A stretch of 9,388 nucleotides of DNA from Flavobacterium psychrophilum (GCA_945878515.1 CAMCTL010000137.1:1-9388); one strand, 5' to 3'; shown: positions 1-7,615, counted from the first letter of the stretch. Made by a program: numbers and translations. Notes: generated by a model from the letters alone, not told the origin.

Positions 1-31
1 AGACGGATTTTTTATTTATTCCAATTTGAAT

Positions 32-58
32 TTCGTACCTCAAACTTCGTACTTGAAT

Positions 59-59
<1 letters not shown>
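32..59. repeat. 7-bp-period repeat downstream of groEL
   Basis: The sequence after the groEL stop reads as four successive heptamers: TTCGTAC, CTCAAAC, TTCGTAC, TTGAATT. It shares its 7-bp spacing, but not its sequence, with repeats at other junctions in this window. No convincing hairpin terminator for groEL is visible in the bases that remain before the window edge. Confidence 0.5.
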
Positions 60-1773
<1,714 letters not shown>

Positions 1774-2049
1774 TTATATTATCGCAAGAATATCGTCCTC
1801 ACGCATAATCAAATAATCTTTTCCTTCTAATTTCAATTCGGTTCCTGCATATTTTCCGTAAAGAACAGTGTCGCCAATTTTTACGGTCATTTCGTGGTCT
1901 TTTGTTCCATTACCAACAGCAACAACAGTTCCTTTTTGTGGTTTTTCTTTTGCAGTGTCTGGAATAAATATTCCTGAGGCAGTTTTGGTTTCAGCAGCTA
2001 CAGGTTCAATAAGAACACGGTCTGAAAGCGGTTTAATGTTTAAAGCCAT
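1774..2049 (-). CDS. groES: 10-kDa co-chaperonin GroES
   Basis: This is the heptameric lid of the GroEL chamber. It caps the ring in the ATP state and triggers substrate encapsulation in the cytoplasm. At 91 residues it is slightly shorter than E. coli GroES (97). The family pattern is clear: the N-terminal [11 protein letters not shown] strand, the mobile loop at about 17-32 with the GroEL-contacting IFI tripeptide, GTVVAVGNG, the [13 protein letters not shown] core, and the [13 protein letters not shown] terminus. The ATG start gives the expected [12 protein letters not shown]. It is the first gene of the groESL unit, preceded by about 90 bp that holds a predicted promoter and, further up, the secG terminator. 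No CIRCE (HrcA) element is present upstream. Identification is certain. Confidence 0.99.
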   Translation of the reverse strand: MALNIKPLSDRVLIEPVAAETKTASGIFIPDTAKEKPQKGTVVAVGNGTKDHEMTVKIGDTVLYGKYAGTELKLEGKDYLIMREDDILAII

Positions 2050-2096
2050 AATGATTCTATATAAATTGTTATTATTAAATATGTAACTGAGATTTC

Positions 2097-2127
2097 AGAA
2101 ATTATGCCAATAGCTAAAAACTGACAA
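2097..2127 (-). promoter_or_regulatory. Candidate groESL promoter (Bacteroidota type)
   Basis: On the minus strand TTG (2127-2125) is followed after 20 nt by TAATTTCT (2104-2097). This is an imperfect match to the Bacteroidota -7 box TAnnTTTG at the expected spacing. It lies between the secG terminator and the groES start, the only room for a separate groESL promoter. Two mismatches in the -7 box keep confidence low. Confidence 0.35.
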
Positions 2128-2139
2128 TTATTCATTAAA

Positions 2140-2167
2140 AAATGCCAGCTTTGACAGGCTGGCATTT
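2140..2167 (-). terminator. Intrinsic terminator after secG
   Basis: AAATGCCAGC (2140-2149) pairs perfectly with GCTGGCATTT (2158-2167) around an 8-nt loop. On the minus strand the stem is followed immediately by a T-run (the stem's own TTT plus three more). It lies 18 bp past the secG stop and separates the miaB-to-secG run from groESL. A 10-bp stem with a GC core and a U-tract is a textbook rho-independent terminator. The stem-loop alone would also fold from the plus strand, but no plus-strand gene ends here. Confidence 0.88.
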
Positions 2168-2185
2168 CGATTATTTCGTTAATTC

Positions 2186-2521
2186 TTATTTCTTAACAGG
2201 TGCGGTTTTCGGAGTTATTGGTGCAGGAGTTGCAGCTTTTGGAGTCGCAGCTTCTGTGTCGTCAATAATCTTTGAATCAGATGAGCCTAAAACTCCGCCA
2301 AAACTTAAACTTGAAAGCAAAATCAATAAAATTAATATTCCACCTAAAGTCCAAGTGCTTTTGTCTAAAAAGTCGGTAGTTTTTTGTACGCCACCTATTT
2401 GAGTTGATCCACCTAATGATGAAGAAAGCCCACCACCTTTAGGGTTTTGAACCATTATTACTACGACTAGTAGGAAGCAAACTATTGTTATTAAAACTAA
2501 AAAAATTGAAAATGTACTCAT
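2186..2521 (-). CDS. secG: Preprotein translocase subunit SecG
   Basis: This is the small auxiliary subunit of the SecYEG channel in the inner membrane. It assists SecA-driven export. The 111-residue protein has the SecG plan: a first membrane helix (about 3-23, FSIFLVLITIVCFLLVVVIM), the conserved cytosolic QNPKGGGLSSSLGG segment (25-38) in which NPKGGGL is the family hallmark, then a second helix (about 58-76). The C-terminal tail (about 85-111) is rich in Ala, Pro, Thr and Lys, low in complexity and probably disordered. The ATG lies only 3 bp after the stop of the TPR gene, so the two are translationally close and co-transcribed. A strong terminator follows. Identification is firm. Confidence 0.96.
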   Translation of the reverse strand: MSTFSIFLVLITIVCFLLVVVIMVQNPKGGGLSSSLGGSTQIGGVQKTTDFLDKSTWTLGGILILLILLSSLSFGGVLGSSDSKIIDDTEAATPKAATPAPITPKTAPVKK

Positions 2522-2524
2522 TGT

Positions 2525-3406
2525 TTAATTATTATTTTGTTGTAAAATCTTAATATCTGATATTCGGTCTGCAAAGAAACTACTTTTTTCTGGATATTTC
2601 AAAATTAATATTTCATAAGCTTGCATCGCTTTTTGATATTTTTTTTGTTCCAAATATACTCTTGCTAATGTTTCAGTCATTAAATATGAATCATCTGTTT
2701 TGTTTATATCAATTTGAAAACTTGTAGCTGGGTTATGTTGAATTGGAGAAATCTTCGGACTGGCTTCGATAAATTTATCAATAAGTTCAGATTTTCTCTT
2801 TTTATTATCTTCAATTAAGGTGTTTTTTAAAATCGTTTCGGTTGGTTTTTCTCGTACAATAGGTTGTTTTCTTGATAATTGAAGCCATTCTTGAAAGGAA
2901 TGTTTTTCATCTTTTGAAAAACCTAAAGGTTTTCCAATTTCTAGATTTTCTTCTGCTGTCTTTGCGAGGTTCGACTTGTCCGCCGCTACGGAAGTAATCT
3001 CATTTTCTTCTGTTGGTACAGCAGCATTTATTGTCGTAATTATGGATTGTTCTAACGTATTTATTTTGGGTTCAGGACGAATTTCTGACTTGATTATTTC
3101 ATAATTCGAAACACCAATGTCAAGAAGTTCTAGAATTTTCCGGTCGTACAATCCTTTTTGGATAGCAACAAAAGTATCTGATGTGATGAAATCAAACAAA
3201 ACGGTTCTATCGGTGGTGTGAGAAGCGGTAACTTTCAGCGCATAGTTGTATCTAAAACTATTTTCATTAAAAAGTCCCTTTAACCTCAAAGCCCTAGCAC
3301 TTTGAAAATAAGGAAACTCATCGAGAACTCTCCCCAATGCATCCGTTTGCTTCTCGTTAATAGCATCGGGTTTATTAATTAAATAAGTAAAATCGGTTAC
3401 ATTCAT
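2525..3406 (-). CDS. TPR-containing protein of unknown function
   Basis: This 293-residue soluble protein has no signal peptide or membrane helix. I do not recognise a characterised function. The N-terminal ~110 residues are mostly helical-looking. About 115-235 is a variable, charged linker. At 238-272 (SYLMTETLARVYLEQKKYQKAMQAYEILILKYP) there is one clear tetratricopeptide repeat with the YxxA..Y....P spacing, which suggests protein-protein contacts. It sits between lptE and secG, 3 bp from secG, an arrangement I recall as common in Flavobacterium. This suggests an envelope or secretion link, but that is inference. The linker carries an odd 19-residue in-frame insert (136-154) encoded by a GC-rich repeat with an 11-bp direct duplication. 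The start codon abuts a heptamer tandem that forms its whole upstream translation-initiation region. Confidence 0.88.
   Translation of the reverse strand: MNVTDFTYLINKPDAINEKQTDALGRVLDEFPYFQSARALRLKGLFNENSFRYNYALKVTASHTTDRTVLFDFITSDTFVAIQKGLYDRKILELLDIGVSNYEIIKSEIRPEPKINTLEQSIITTINAAVPTEENEITSVAADKSNLAKTAEENLEIGKPLGFSKDEKHSFQEWLQLSRKQPIVREKPTETILKNTLIEDNKKRKSELIDKFIEASPKISPIQHNPATSFQIDINKTDDSYLMTETLARVYLEQKKYQKAMQAYEILILKYPEKSSFFADRISDIKILQQNNN
2945..3012. repeat. In-frame GC-rich repeat insertion with 11-bp duplication
   Basis: ATTTTCTTCTG occurs at 2945-2955 and again, identically, at 3002-3012. Between them lies a 46-bp segment (2956-3001) much richer in GC than the gene around it, containing TTTGCGAGGTTCGAC and CCGCCGCTACGGAAG. 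One repeat copy plus the segment is 57 bp, exactly 19 codons, so the TPR reading frame is kept. Deleting it would join PTEEN directly to LEIGKPLGF. The inserted residues are EITSVAADKSNLAKTAEEN. The segment resembles, from memory, a TTGCGAGG...GAAGCAATCTC family of dispersed intergenic repeats. That likeness has not been tested by search. Confidence 0.8.
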
Positions 3407-3474
3407 TTCAGATTTCAGATTTCAGATTTCAGATTTCGGACTTCAGCTAACTGAATACTACCATCTGCCATCTG
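3407..3474. repeat. TTCAGAT heptamer tandem upstream of the TPR gene
   Basis: Four perfect copies of TTCAGAT (3407-3434) are followed by two decayed ones (TTCGGAC, TTCAGCT; to 3448). A separate pair of CCATCTG heptamers follows at 3461-3474, just before the lptE stop. On the minus strand the tandem reads AAATCTG repeated, running directly into the TPR gene's ATG. It therefore forms the entire ribosome-binding region, and changes in copy number could affect translation. Confidence 0.85.
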
Positions 3475-3477
3475 GTT

Positions 3478-3981
3478 TTACCATTTTGCCAAAGATTCGT
3501 TGAATATATCTTGTGTTATTCTTTCGAAAATTATTTTTATCGCATTGTCTAACGTAGATCCGTTAAGTTGCTGTGAGGCTGGATAATCAAAGAAAAACTC
3601 AAATGTTTTATCAAAATTATCTGCTTCTTTGTTTTTAAATGTAAATTGAACTTTTACTCTAATGGTCAGTCTATTTTGCGCTGCTTTAATATCGGCGGTT
3701 GCCATCATGGGTGTAATTCGATAATCTGTAATTTCTCCTTGATAGGTTAAGTCCCCGCCATTTTTCACCAAGTTTAAATTGGTTTGATTTTGTATTAAAT
3801 CTTGTAAAGCCTGAGTAAATGTTCGGTCGATTCCGGGCTGAACTAATTCAGCATTATTTTGAAAGAAATCAACCTGAAAGGTTTTTGCATCAATTTGACC
3901 AGTGCCTGTAAAGTTATAAATGCTACAACTATTTGTGGTTAACATTAAAATCAGGAATAAAAAAAGATATGTTTTTTTCAT
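3478..3981 (-). CDS. lptE: LPS-assembly lipoprotein LptE (Bacteroidota type)
   Basis: This is a predicted outer-membrane lipoprotein that plugs and supports the LptD barrel during LPS delivery to the cell surface. I chose the internal ATG at 3981. It gives MKKTYLFLFLILMLTTNSC, a type II signal peptide with lipobox TTNSC and lipidated C19, followed by IYNFTGTGQIDAKTF. The mature ~149-residue domain (FFQNNAELVQPGIDRTF, then a DLIQNQTNLNLV segment and alternating strands) matches the Bacteroidota LptE-like family I recall. The frame stays open upstream to an ATG at 4026. Those 15 extra residues are encoded by repeat DNA and would bury the signal peptide, so they are unlikely to be translated. 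The gene lies 137 bp after the sigma-54 activator and 71 bp before the TPR gene. LptE families diverge strongly, hence less than full confidence. Confidence 0.85.
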   Translation of the reverse strand: MKKTYLFLFLILMLTTNSCSIYNFTGTGQIDAKTFQVDFFQNNAELVQPGIDRTFTQALQDLIQNQTNLNLVKNGGDLTYQGEITDYRITPMMATADIKAAQNRLTIRVKVQFTFKNKEADNFDKTFEFFFDYPASQQLNGSTLDNAIKIIFERITQDIFNESLAKW

Positions 3982-3995
3982 GAGATGCGTGTTGC

Positions 3996-4116
3996 AAATT
4001 CCAATTTGTTGAAATTCCAAATTCAAAATGCTGAAACAGGAAATTTATTTATTTTCAAATATACTAATTTGGAATTTCTATTTTATTTGGAATTTGGAAT
4101 TTATTTTTTGGAATTT
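3996..4116. repeat. GGAATTT repeats and 13-bp inverted repeat, lptE upstream region
   Basis: GAAATTCCAAATT (4011-4023) is the exact reverse complement of AATTTGGAATTTC (4066-4078), a 13-bp inverted repeat around a 42-nt loop. GGAATTT recurs at 4071, 4089, 4096 and 4110. The last three are spaced by multiples of seven. AAATTCC also occurs at 3996 and 4012. These repeats fill most of the 137 bp between the sigma-54 activator stop and the lptE start. No other gene or clear promoter is seen there. Confidence 0.75.
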
Positions 4117-4118
4117 AT

Positions 4119-5387
4119 TTATAGGTCAAATTGTTTGATTTTTCTGTACAAAGTTCTTTCGGAAATTCCCAATTCATCGGCGGCGGCTTTTCGTTTTCCT
4201 TTATTTTTTTCTAATGATTTTTTGATCATTTCTATTTCTCTTTGTTCTAATTTGAGGATTTCCTCTTCCTCAACGGTTTCGGCAAATTGAAATACATCTT
4301 CGTTTTCTACGAAATTTATATTTTCATTATGATTTGTAAATTCTGGAGAAAAAACGGCGGTACTTGGTTGTTCTTCAAACGAAATTTCGCTTTCCAATTC
4401 ATTGGAACCGTATATTTTTTGAATTAAATTGGTGTTGATGTCTTGCACTTTTGCAGAGCCATTTTTAATTAATTCCAAAGTCAGTTTCTTCAAATCGTGC
4501 AAATCTCCTTTCATATCAAAAAGCACTTTGTAAAGAATATCTCTTTCGGTCGAAAAATCACTCTCCGCTTTTTTATCCTTAATGACAGATGGCAAATTAC
4601 TCGCTTCTGAAGGCAAATAAGATTGCAATGTAGTAGCCGAAATGTCTCGAATGGTTTCTAAAACTGAAATTTGCTCAGCTACATTTCGCAACTGACGAAT
4701 GTTTCCGCTCCAGCGAAATTTTTGCAATAAATGAACTGCATTGTCGTCCAATTTAATGGGAGGCATTTTGTATTTATGGGCAAAATCGGCTGCAAATTTT
4801 CGGAACAATAAATGAATGTCGTCTTTTCGGTCGCGCAAAGGAGGTAATGTAATATCAACCGTGCTCAATCGATAATACAAATCTTCGCGAAATTTCCCTT
4901 TTTCGATGGCGTCAAATAAGTTGACATTGGTTGCAGCCACTATTCGCACATCAGTTTTTTGAACTTGGGATGAACCTACTTTTAGAAACTCACCATTTTC
5001 TAGAATTCTTAATAATCGAACTTGGGTTGTCAACGGCAATTCGCCTACTTCGTCTAAGAAAATGGTTCCGCCACTGGCGACTTCAAAATAGCCTTCACGA
5101 GTTGAAGTTGCACCTGTAAAAGAACCTTTTTCGTGACCAAAAAGTTCACTATCGATGGTTCCTTCTGGAATAGCACCGCAGTTTACCGCAATATATTTTC
5201 CGTGTTTTCTATGCGAAAGTGAATGAATAATTTTTGGAATACTTTCTTTTCCAACGCCACTTTCACCCACAACCAATACCGAAATATCCGTCGGCGCCAC
5301 CTGAATGGCTTTTTCTATCGCGCGATTGAGTTTCGGGTCATTCCCGATAATCTCAAATCGTTGTTTTATTGATTGAACTGTTTCCAT
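4119..5387 (-). CDS. Sigma-54-interacting AAA+ transcriptional activator, Fis family
   Basis: This bacterial enhancer-binding protein uses ATP hydrolysis to remodel sigma-54 RNA polymerase at -24/-12 promoters. The 422 residues begin almost directly with the AAA+ domain (about 11-240). It contains Walker A GESGVGKE (41-48), the sigma-54-contacting loop GSFTGA (88-93; consensus GAFTGA), Walker B TIFLDE (108-113), the arginine-finger region FREDLYYRL (166-174) and the sensor II segment GNIRQLRN (228-235). An acidic, poorly conserved linker (about 265-375) leads to a Fis-type helix-turn-helix (about 381-420, with AAADELGISERTLYRKI). There is no receiver, GAF or PAS domain at the N-terminus, so no input signal can be read from the protein. 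It lies in the miaB-to-secG run, 79 bp after a small membrane-protein gene. The family is certain; the regulon is unknown. Confidence 0.95.
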   Translation of the reverse strand: METVQSIKQRFEIIGNDPKLNRAIEKAIQVAPTDISVLVVGESGVGKESIPKIIHSLSHRKHGKYIAVNCGAIPEGTIDSELFGHEKGSFTGATSTREGYFEVASGGTIFLDEVGELPLTTQVRLLRILENGEFLKVGSSQVQKTDVRIVAATNVNLFDAIEKGKFREDLYYRLSTVDITLPPLRDRKDDIHLLFRKFAADFAHKYKMPPIKLDDNAVHLLQKFRWSGNIRQLRNVAEQISVLETIRDISATTLQSYLPSEASNLPSVIKDKKAESDFSTERDILYKVLFDMKGDLHDLKKLTLELIKNGSAKVQDINTNLIQKIYGSNELESEISFEEQPSTAVFSPEFTNHNENINFVENEDVFQFAETVEEEEILKLEQREIEMIKKSLEKNKGKRKAAADELGISERTLYRKIKQFDL

Positions 5388-5412
5388 TATATTTTTGTTT
5401 AAAGTTTTATTT

Positions 5413-5461
5413 GTTTAAAGTTTAAAATGCTCTCGACATCTTTAAACCTTAAACTTTAAAC
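5413..5461. repeat. GTTTAAA heptamer inverted repeat before the sigma-54 activator
   Basis: GTTTAAAGTTTAA (5413-5425) pairs perfectly with TTAAACTTTAAAC (5449-5461), giving a 13-bp stem around a 23-nt loop. Each arm is itself two GTTTAAA heptamers. A further TTTAAACC lies at 5441-5448. The unit occupies most of the 79-bp spacer upstream of the activator gene. It uses the same heptamer as the groES-groEL spacer 3.7 kb away. No minus-strand U-tract follows. Confidence 0.75.
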
Positions 5462-5466
5462 TCTTT

Positions 5467-5613
5467 TTATTTCTCGGTTTTGGTCAATGTATCTTTTGCT
5501 GATGTTGTTTTTTCTACTTTATGTTTTGGAAAATAGGTTCTAATGATATAAAAAGTGGAACCAAATCCAATAATGAAAGTGAGTACGGCAATAATTATAT
5601 TTTTTTTGGTCAT
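5467..5613 (-). CDS. Small single-pass membrane protein
   Basis: The product is 48 residues from the ATG at 5613: MTKKNIIIAVLTFIIGFG and onwards. It has a basic start, one hydrophobic helix (about 5-24, IIIAVLTFIIGFGSTFYIIR) and a hydrophilic Lys/Thr-rich tail. The frame stays open to an upstream ATG at 5661, but those 16 extra residues (MKICAICGKIKYNLKK) are encoded by the left arm of the inverted repeat bounding the neighbouring GxxExxY unit. The shorter start is therefore preferred. I do not recognise a family. The gene follows miaB once the inserted unit is ignored and precedes the sigma-54 activator, so it probably belongs to the ancestral operon. An inner-membrane location with the tail outside or inside cannot be settled from sequence. 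Confidence 0.6.
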   Translation of the reverse strand: MTKKNIIIAVLTFIIGFGSTFYIIRTYFPKHKVEKTTSAKDTLTKTEK

Positions 5614-5637
5614 TTTTTTTAAATTATATTTTATTTT

Positions 5638-5666
5638 ACCACAAATTGCACAAATTTTCACAAATT
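5638..5666. repeat. Left inverted-repeat arm of the GxxExxY unit
   Basis: The arm contains ACCACAAATT (5638-5647) and CACAAATTTTCACAAATT (5649-5666). The second part is the perfect 18-bp reverse complement of 6072-6089. The first part is the reverse complement of AATTTGTGGT at 6118-6127. The arm ends 3 bp from the GxxExxY stop codon. Confidence 0.85.
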
Positions 5667-5668
5667 AT

Positions 5669-6001
5669 TTAATTGCTAATCAATCTTTTGTGAGTTAATG
5701 ATTTGTTTTGAAAATTCACAATAATTCCAATTGGTGTATCTGCTAGTTTCATATAATTTAAGGTTCGGGAAAGGTGTTCATTAGTAACTTCTTTCACTGA
5801 CTTTACTTCTAAAATTATATCATCATAAACTACAAAATCCGCATAAAAATTATGTGGAAGAATATATCCTTTATATTCAACATCATACCTTTTCTCTCTT
5901 TCATAAGGAATGTTATGATTTTTAAATTCTATTTCTAATGCGTCTTTATATACTATTTCTAGTAATCCAGGACCTAAAATCCGATGTACTTCCATGCACA
6001 A
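5669..6001 (-). CDS. GxxExxY-family protein, N-terminus interrupted
   Basis: The family is a small, widely dispersed group with a PD-(D/E)XK nuclease-like pattern and no settled function. The name motif is intact: GLLEIVY within GPGLLEIVYKDAL. A candidate catalytic set follows: D in YADFVVYDD, then E and K in ILEVKS. The C-terminus (IGIIVNFQNKSLTHKRLI) is complete. The start is a problem. The frame opens at TTG 6001 or ATG 5995, giving 108-110 residues, yet the same frame upstream still encodes family-like sequence (YYKKDENYTIVGLCMEVH), interrupted by TAA at 6038-6040, six codons after an ATG at 6058. The gene is either a recent nonsense mutant or is re-initiated downstream. It is bounded by an inverted repeat on both sides and breaks an otherwise compact operon. 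Confidence 0.8.
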   Translation of the reverse strand: MCMEVHRILGPGLLEIVYKDALEIEFKNHNIPYEREKRYDVEYKGYILPHNFYADFVVYDDIILEVKSVKEVTNEHLSRTLNYMKLADTPIGIIVNFQNKSLTHKRLISN

Positions 6002-6058
6002 GCCAACAATTGTATAGTTTTCATCTTTTTTATAATATTATTCATTATCATCACTCAT
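6002..6058 (-). pseudogene. Severed 5' end of the GxxExxY gene
   Basis: Read in the frame of the downstream gene, 6058-6002 gives MSDDNE, stop (TAA, 6038-6040), YYKKDENYTIVG, continuing without a break into LCMEVHRILGPG. Family members as I recall them begin with a comparable stretch leading into an xxIIGxxMEVHxxLGPG pattern. This piece is therefore the real 5' end, lost by a nonsense codon and not by a frameshift. Confidence 0.6.
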
Positions 6059-6071
6059 AATAATGTAAGTT

Positions 6072-6127
6072 AATTTGTGAAAATTTGTGACCCGAGCGAT
6101 AGCGAACAGGCGAAGCAAATTTGTGGT
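6072..6127. repeat. Right inverted-repeat arm of the GxxExxY unit, with GC-rich insert
   Basis: AATTTGTGAAAATTTGTG (6072-6089) and AATTTGTGGT (6118-6127) are the reverse complements of the two parts of the left arm. In the left arm they are separated by one base. Here they are separated by 28 bases (6090-6117) that are about 60 percent GC and repeat GCGA three times. The arm ends 8 bp before the miaB stop codon. Confidence 0.8.
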
Positions 6128-6135
6128 GAAAAAGA

Positions 6136-7581
6136 TTAGTTCATTTCAGAATATCCAACTGCTTCGCCTATCAAAGTACCACTGGTACAACTCGTGATTT
6201 TTACATTTACAAAATCCCCAATTTTATAATCTTCTTTTGGAAAAACGACTACAATACTCTGTGAATTTTTTCCTGACCAATCTTTTTCAGATTTTTTTGA
6301 TGCTTTTTCGACCAAAACTTCTACAGTTTGTCCAACGAATTCCTGAGTTCTTATTGCACTGTGACTTCTTTGTAAATCGACAATTTCTTGAAGTCTTCTT
6401 GATTTTATTTGTTCCGGAACGTCATCATCCATTTTGCGTCCGGCCAATGTTCCTGGGCGTTCGGAGTAGGCGTACATATAACCAAAACTGTATTTTACGT
6501 ATTCCATTAAACTCAAAGTGTCTTGATGATCTTCCTCTGTTTCAGTAGGAAAACCTGAAATCAAATCTTGGGTTACGGAACAATCCGGAATAATTGCTCG
6601 GATTTTGTCAATCAAAGTCATATACTGTTCCCGAGTGTGTAAACGGTTCATTTCTTTAAGGATTCTGTTGCTTCCAGATTGAACTGGTAAGTGAATGTGT
6701 TTGCAAATATTCGAATGTTTTGCAATCACATGCAAAACGCTTTCGTGCATATCCTGAGGATTTGAAGTCGAAAACCGAATGCGCATTTTTGGAAAACCTA
6801 CCGCAACCATTTCGAGTAATTGATCAAAGTCAACCGCAGTTGCTTTTTGCATTTCGGAAGCGTTGACAAAATCCTTTTTTAGTCCGCCGCCATACCAAAG
6901 GTAGCTGTCCACATTTTGACCTAAAAGTGTAATTTCCTTAAAACCTTTGTCCCACAAATCCTGAATTTCTGCTATAATGCTTTGTGGCTCGCGGCTGCGT
7001 TCACGCCCTCGGGTAAAAGGGACTACACAAAACGTACACATATTGTCGCAACCTCGAGTGATGGAAACAAATGCCGAAACACCATTCGAATTCAATCGAA
7101 CGGGAGAAATATCACCATAAGTTTCGTCTTTCGACAAAATCACGTTGATGGCATCGCGACCTTCTTCGACTTCGGACAATAAATTAGGTAAATCTTTGTA
7201 GGCATCTGGACCTACAACGAGGTCAACAATTTTTTCTTCTTCGAGAAATTGGCTTTTCAAACGTTCTGCCATACAGCCTAATACCCCAACTTTCATCTTT
7301 GGATTGGTTCGTTTTACAGCATTGTATTTTTCTAACCGTTTTCGGATAGTTTGTTCTGCTTTATCACGAATGGAGCAGGTATTGACCAAAACCAAATCCG
7401 CTTCTTCAAGAATTTGAGTAGTATTGTATCCATTAGACGATAGGATGGAAGCCACGATTTCGCTGTCTGAAAAATTCATCGCACAGCCGTAACTTTCTAT
7501 AAAAAGTTTCTTGGTATTCTCGGGTTTATTTTCTAAAACGAGGCTTTCACCTTGCTTGCTTTCTTCGATAATCGTGTCCAT
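6136..7581 (-). CDS. miaB: tRNA-2-methylthio-N6-isopentenyladenosine37 synthase MiaB
   Basis: This radical-SAM methylthiotransferase converts i6A37 to ms2i6A37 in tRNAs that read UNN codons. It uses two [4Fe-4S] clusters. From the ATG at 7581 the protein has 481 residues. The N-terminal UPF0004 domain carries the auxiliary-cluster cysteines C33 (YGCAMN), C69 (NTCSIRDKA) and C103 (GCMAERLK). The radical-SAM cluster motif CDNMCTFC has C178, C182 and C185. The C-terminal TRAM domain (about 410-480) ends SGTLIGEAVGYSEMN. The MiaB-specific KLFIESYGCAMN and VVPFTRGRERSRE sequences separate it from RimO and MtaB. The frame is open to a TTG at 7626, but that overlaps the predicted promoter, so the ATG at 7581 is used. 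It heads the minus-strand run. Confidence 0.97.
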   Translation of the reverse strand: MDTIIEESKQGESLVLENKPENTKKLFIESYGCAMNFSDSEIVASILSSNGYNTTQILEEADLVLVNTCSIRDKAEQTIRKRLEKYNAVKRTNPKMKVGVLGCMAERLKSQFLEEEKIVDLVVGPDAYKDLPNLLSEVEEGRDAINVILSKDETYGDISPVRLNSNGVSAFVSITRGCDNMCTFCVVPFTRGRERSREPQSIIAEIQDLWDKGFKEITLLGQNVDSYLWYGGGLKKDFVNASEMQKATAVDFDQLLEMVAVGFPKMRIRFSTSNPQDMHESVLHVIAKHSNICKHIHLPVQSGSNRILKEMNRLHTREQYMTLIDKIRAIIPDCSVTQDLISGFPTETEEDHQDTLSLMEYVKYSFGYMYAYSERPGTLAGRKMDDDVPEQIKSRRLQEIVDLQRSHSAIRTQEFVGQTVEVLVEKASKKSEKDWSGKNSQSIVVVFPKEDYKIGDFVNVKITSCTSGTLIGEAVGYSEMN

Positions 7582-7615
7582 AGTCACTTCCAAAAGGGTA
7601 TTTTTAATATGTTGC

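Noticed and set aside
2094..2110. Sigma-54-like -24/-12 sequence (TTGGCATAATTTCTGAA on the minus strand) before groES
   Set aside because: The TTGGCA half fits, but the -12 half has GA instead of GC and further mismatches. It overlaps a better-placed -33/-7 promoter.
2050..2139. CIRCE (HrcA operator) upstream of groESL
   Set aside because: No TTAGCACTC-N9-GAGTGCTAA or near match is present on either strand.
3982..4026. Longer LptE start at ATG 4026
   Set aside because: The added 15 residues come from repeat DNA and would put 15 hydrophilic residues ahead of a clear lipoprotein signal peptide.
5614..5661. Longer start of the small membrane protein, with CAIC cysteines suggesting a metal site
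   Set aside because: The stretch is encoded by the inverted-repeat arm of the neighbouring unit. The ATG at 5613 directly precedes the membrane helix.
5638..6127. Complete insertion sequence
   Set aside because: There is no transposase or recombinase frame inside and no clear target duplication. It is described only as an inverted-repeat-bounded unit.
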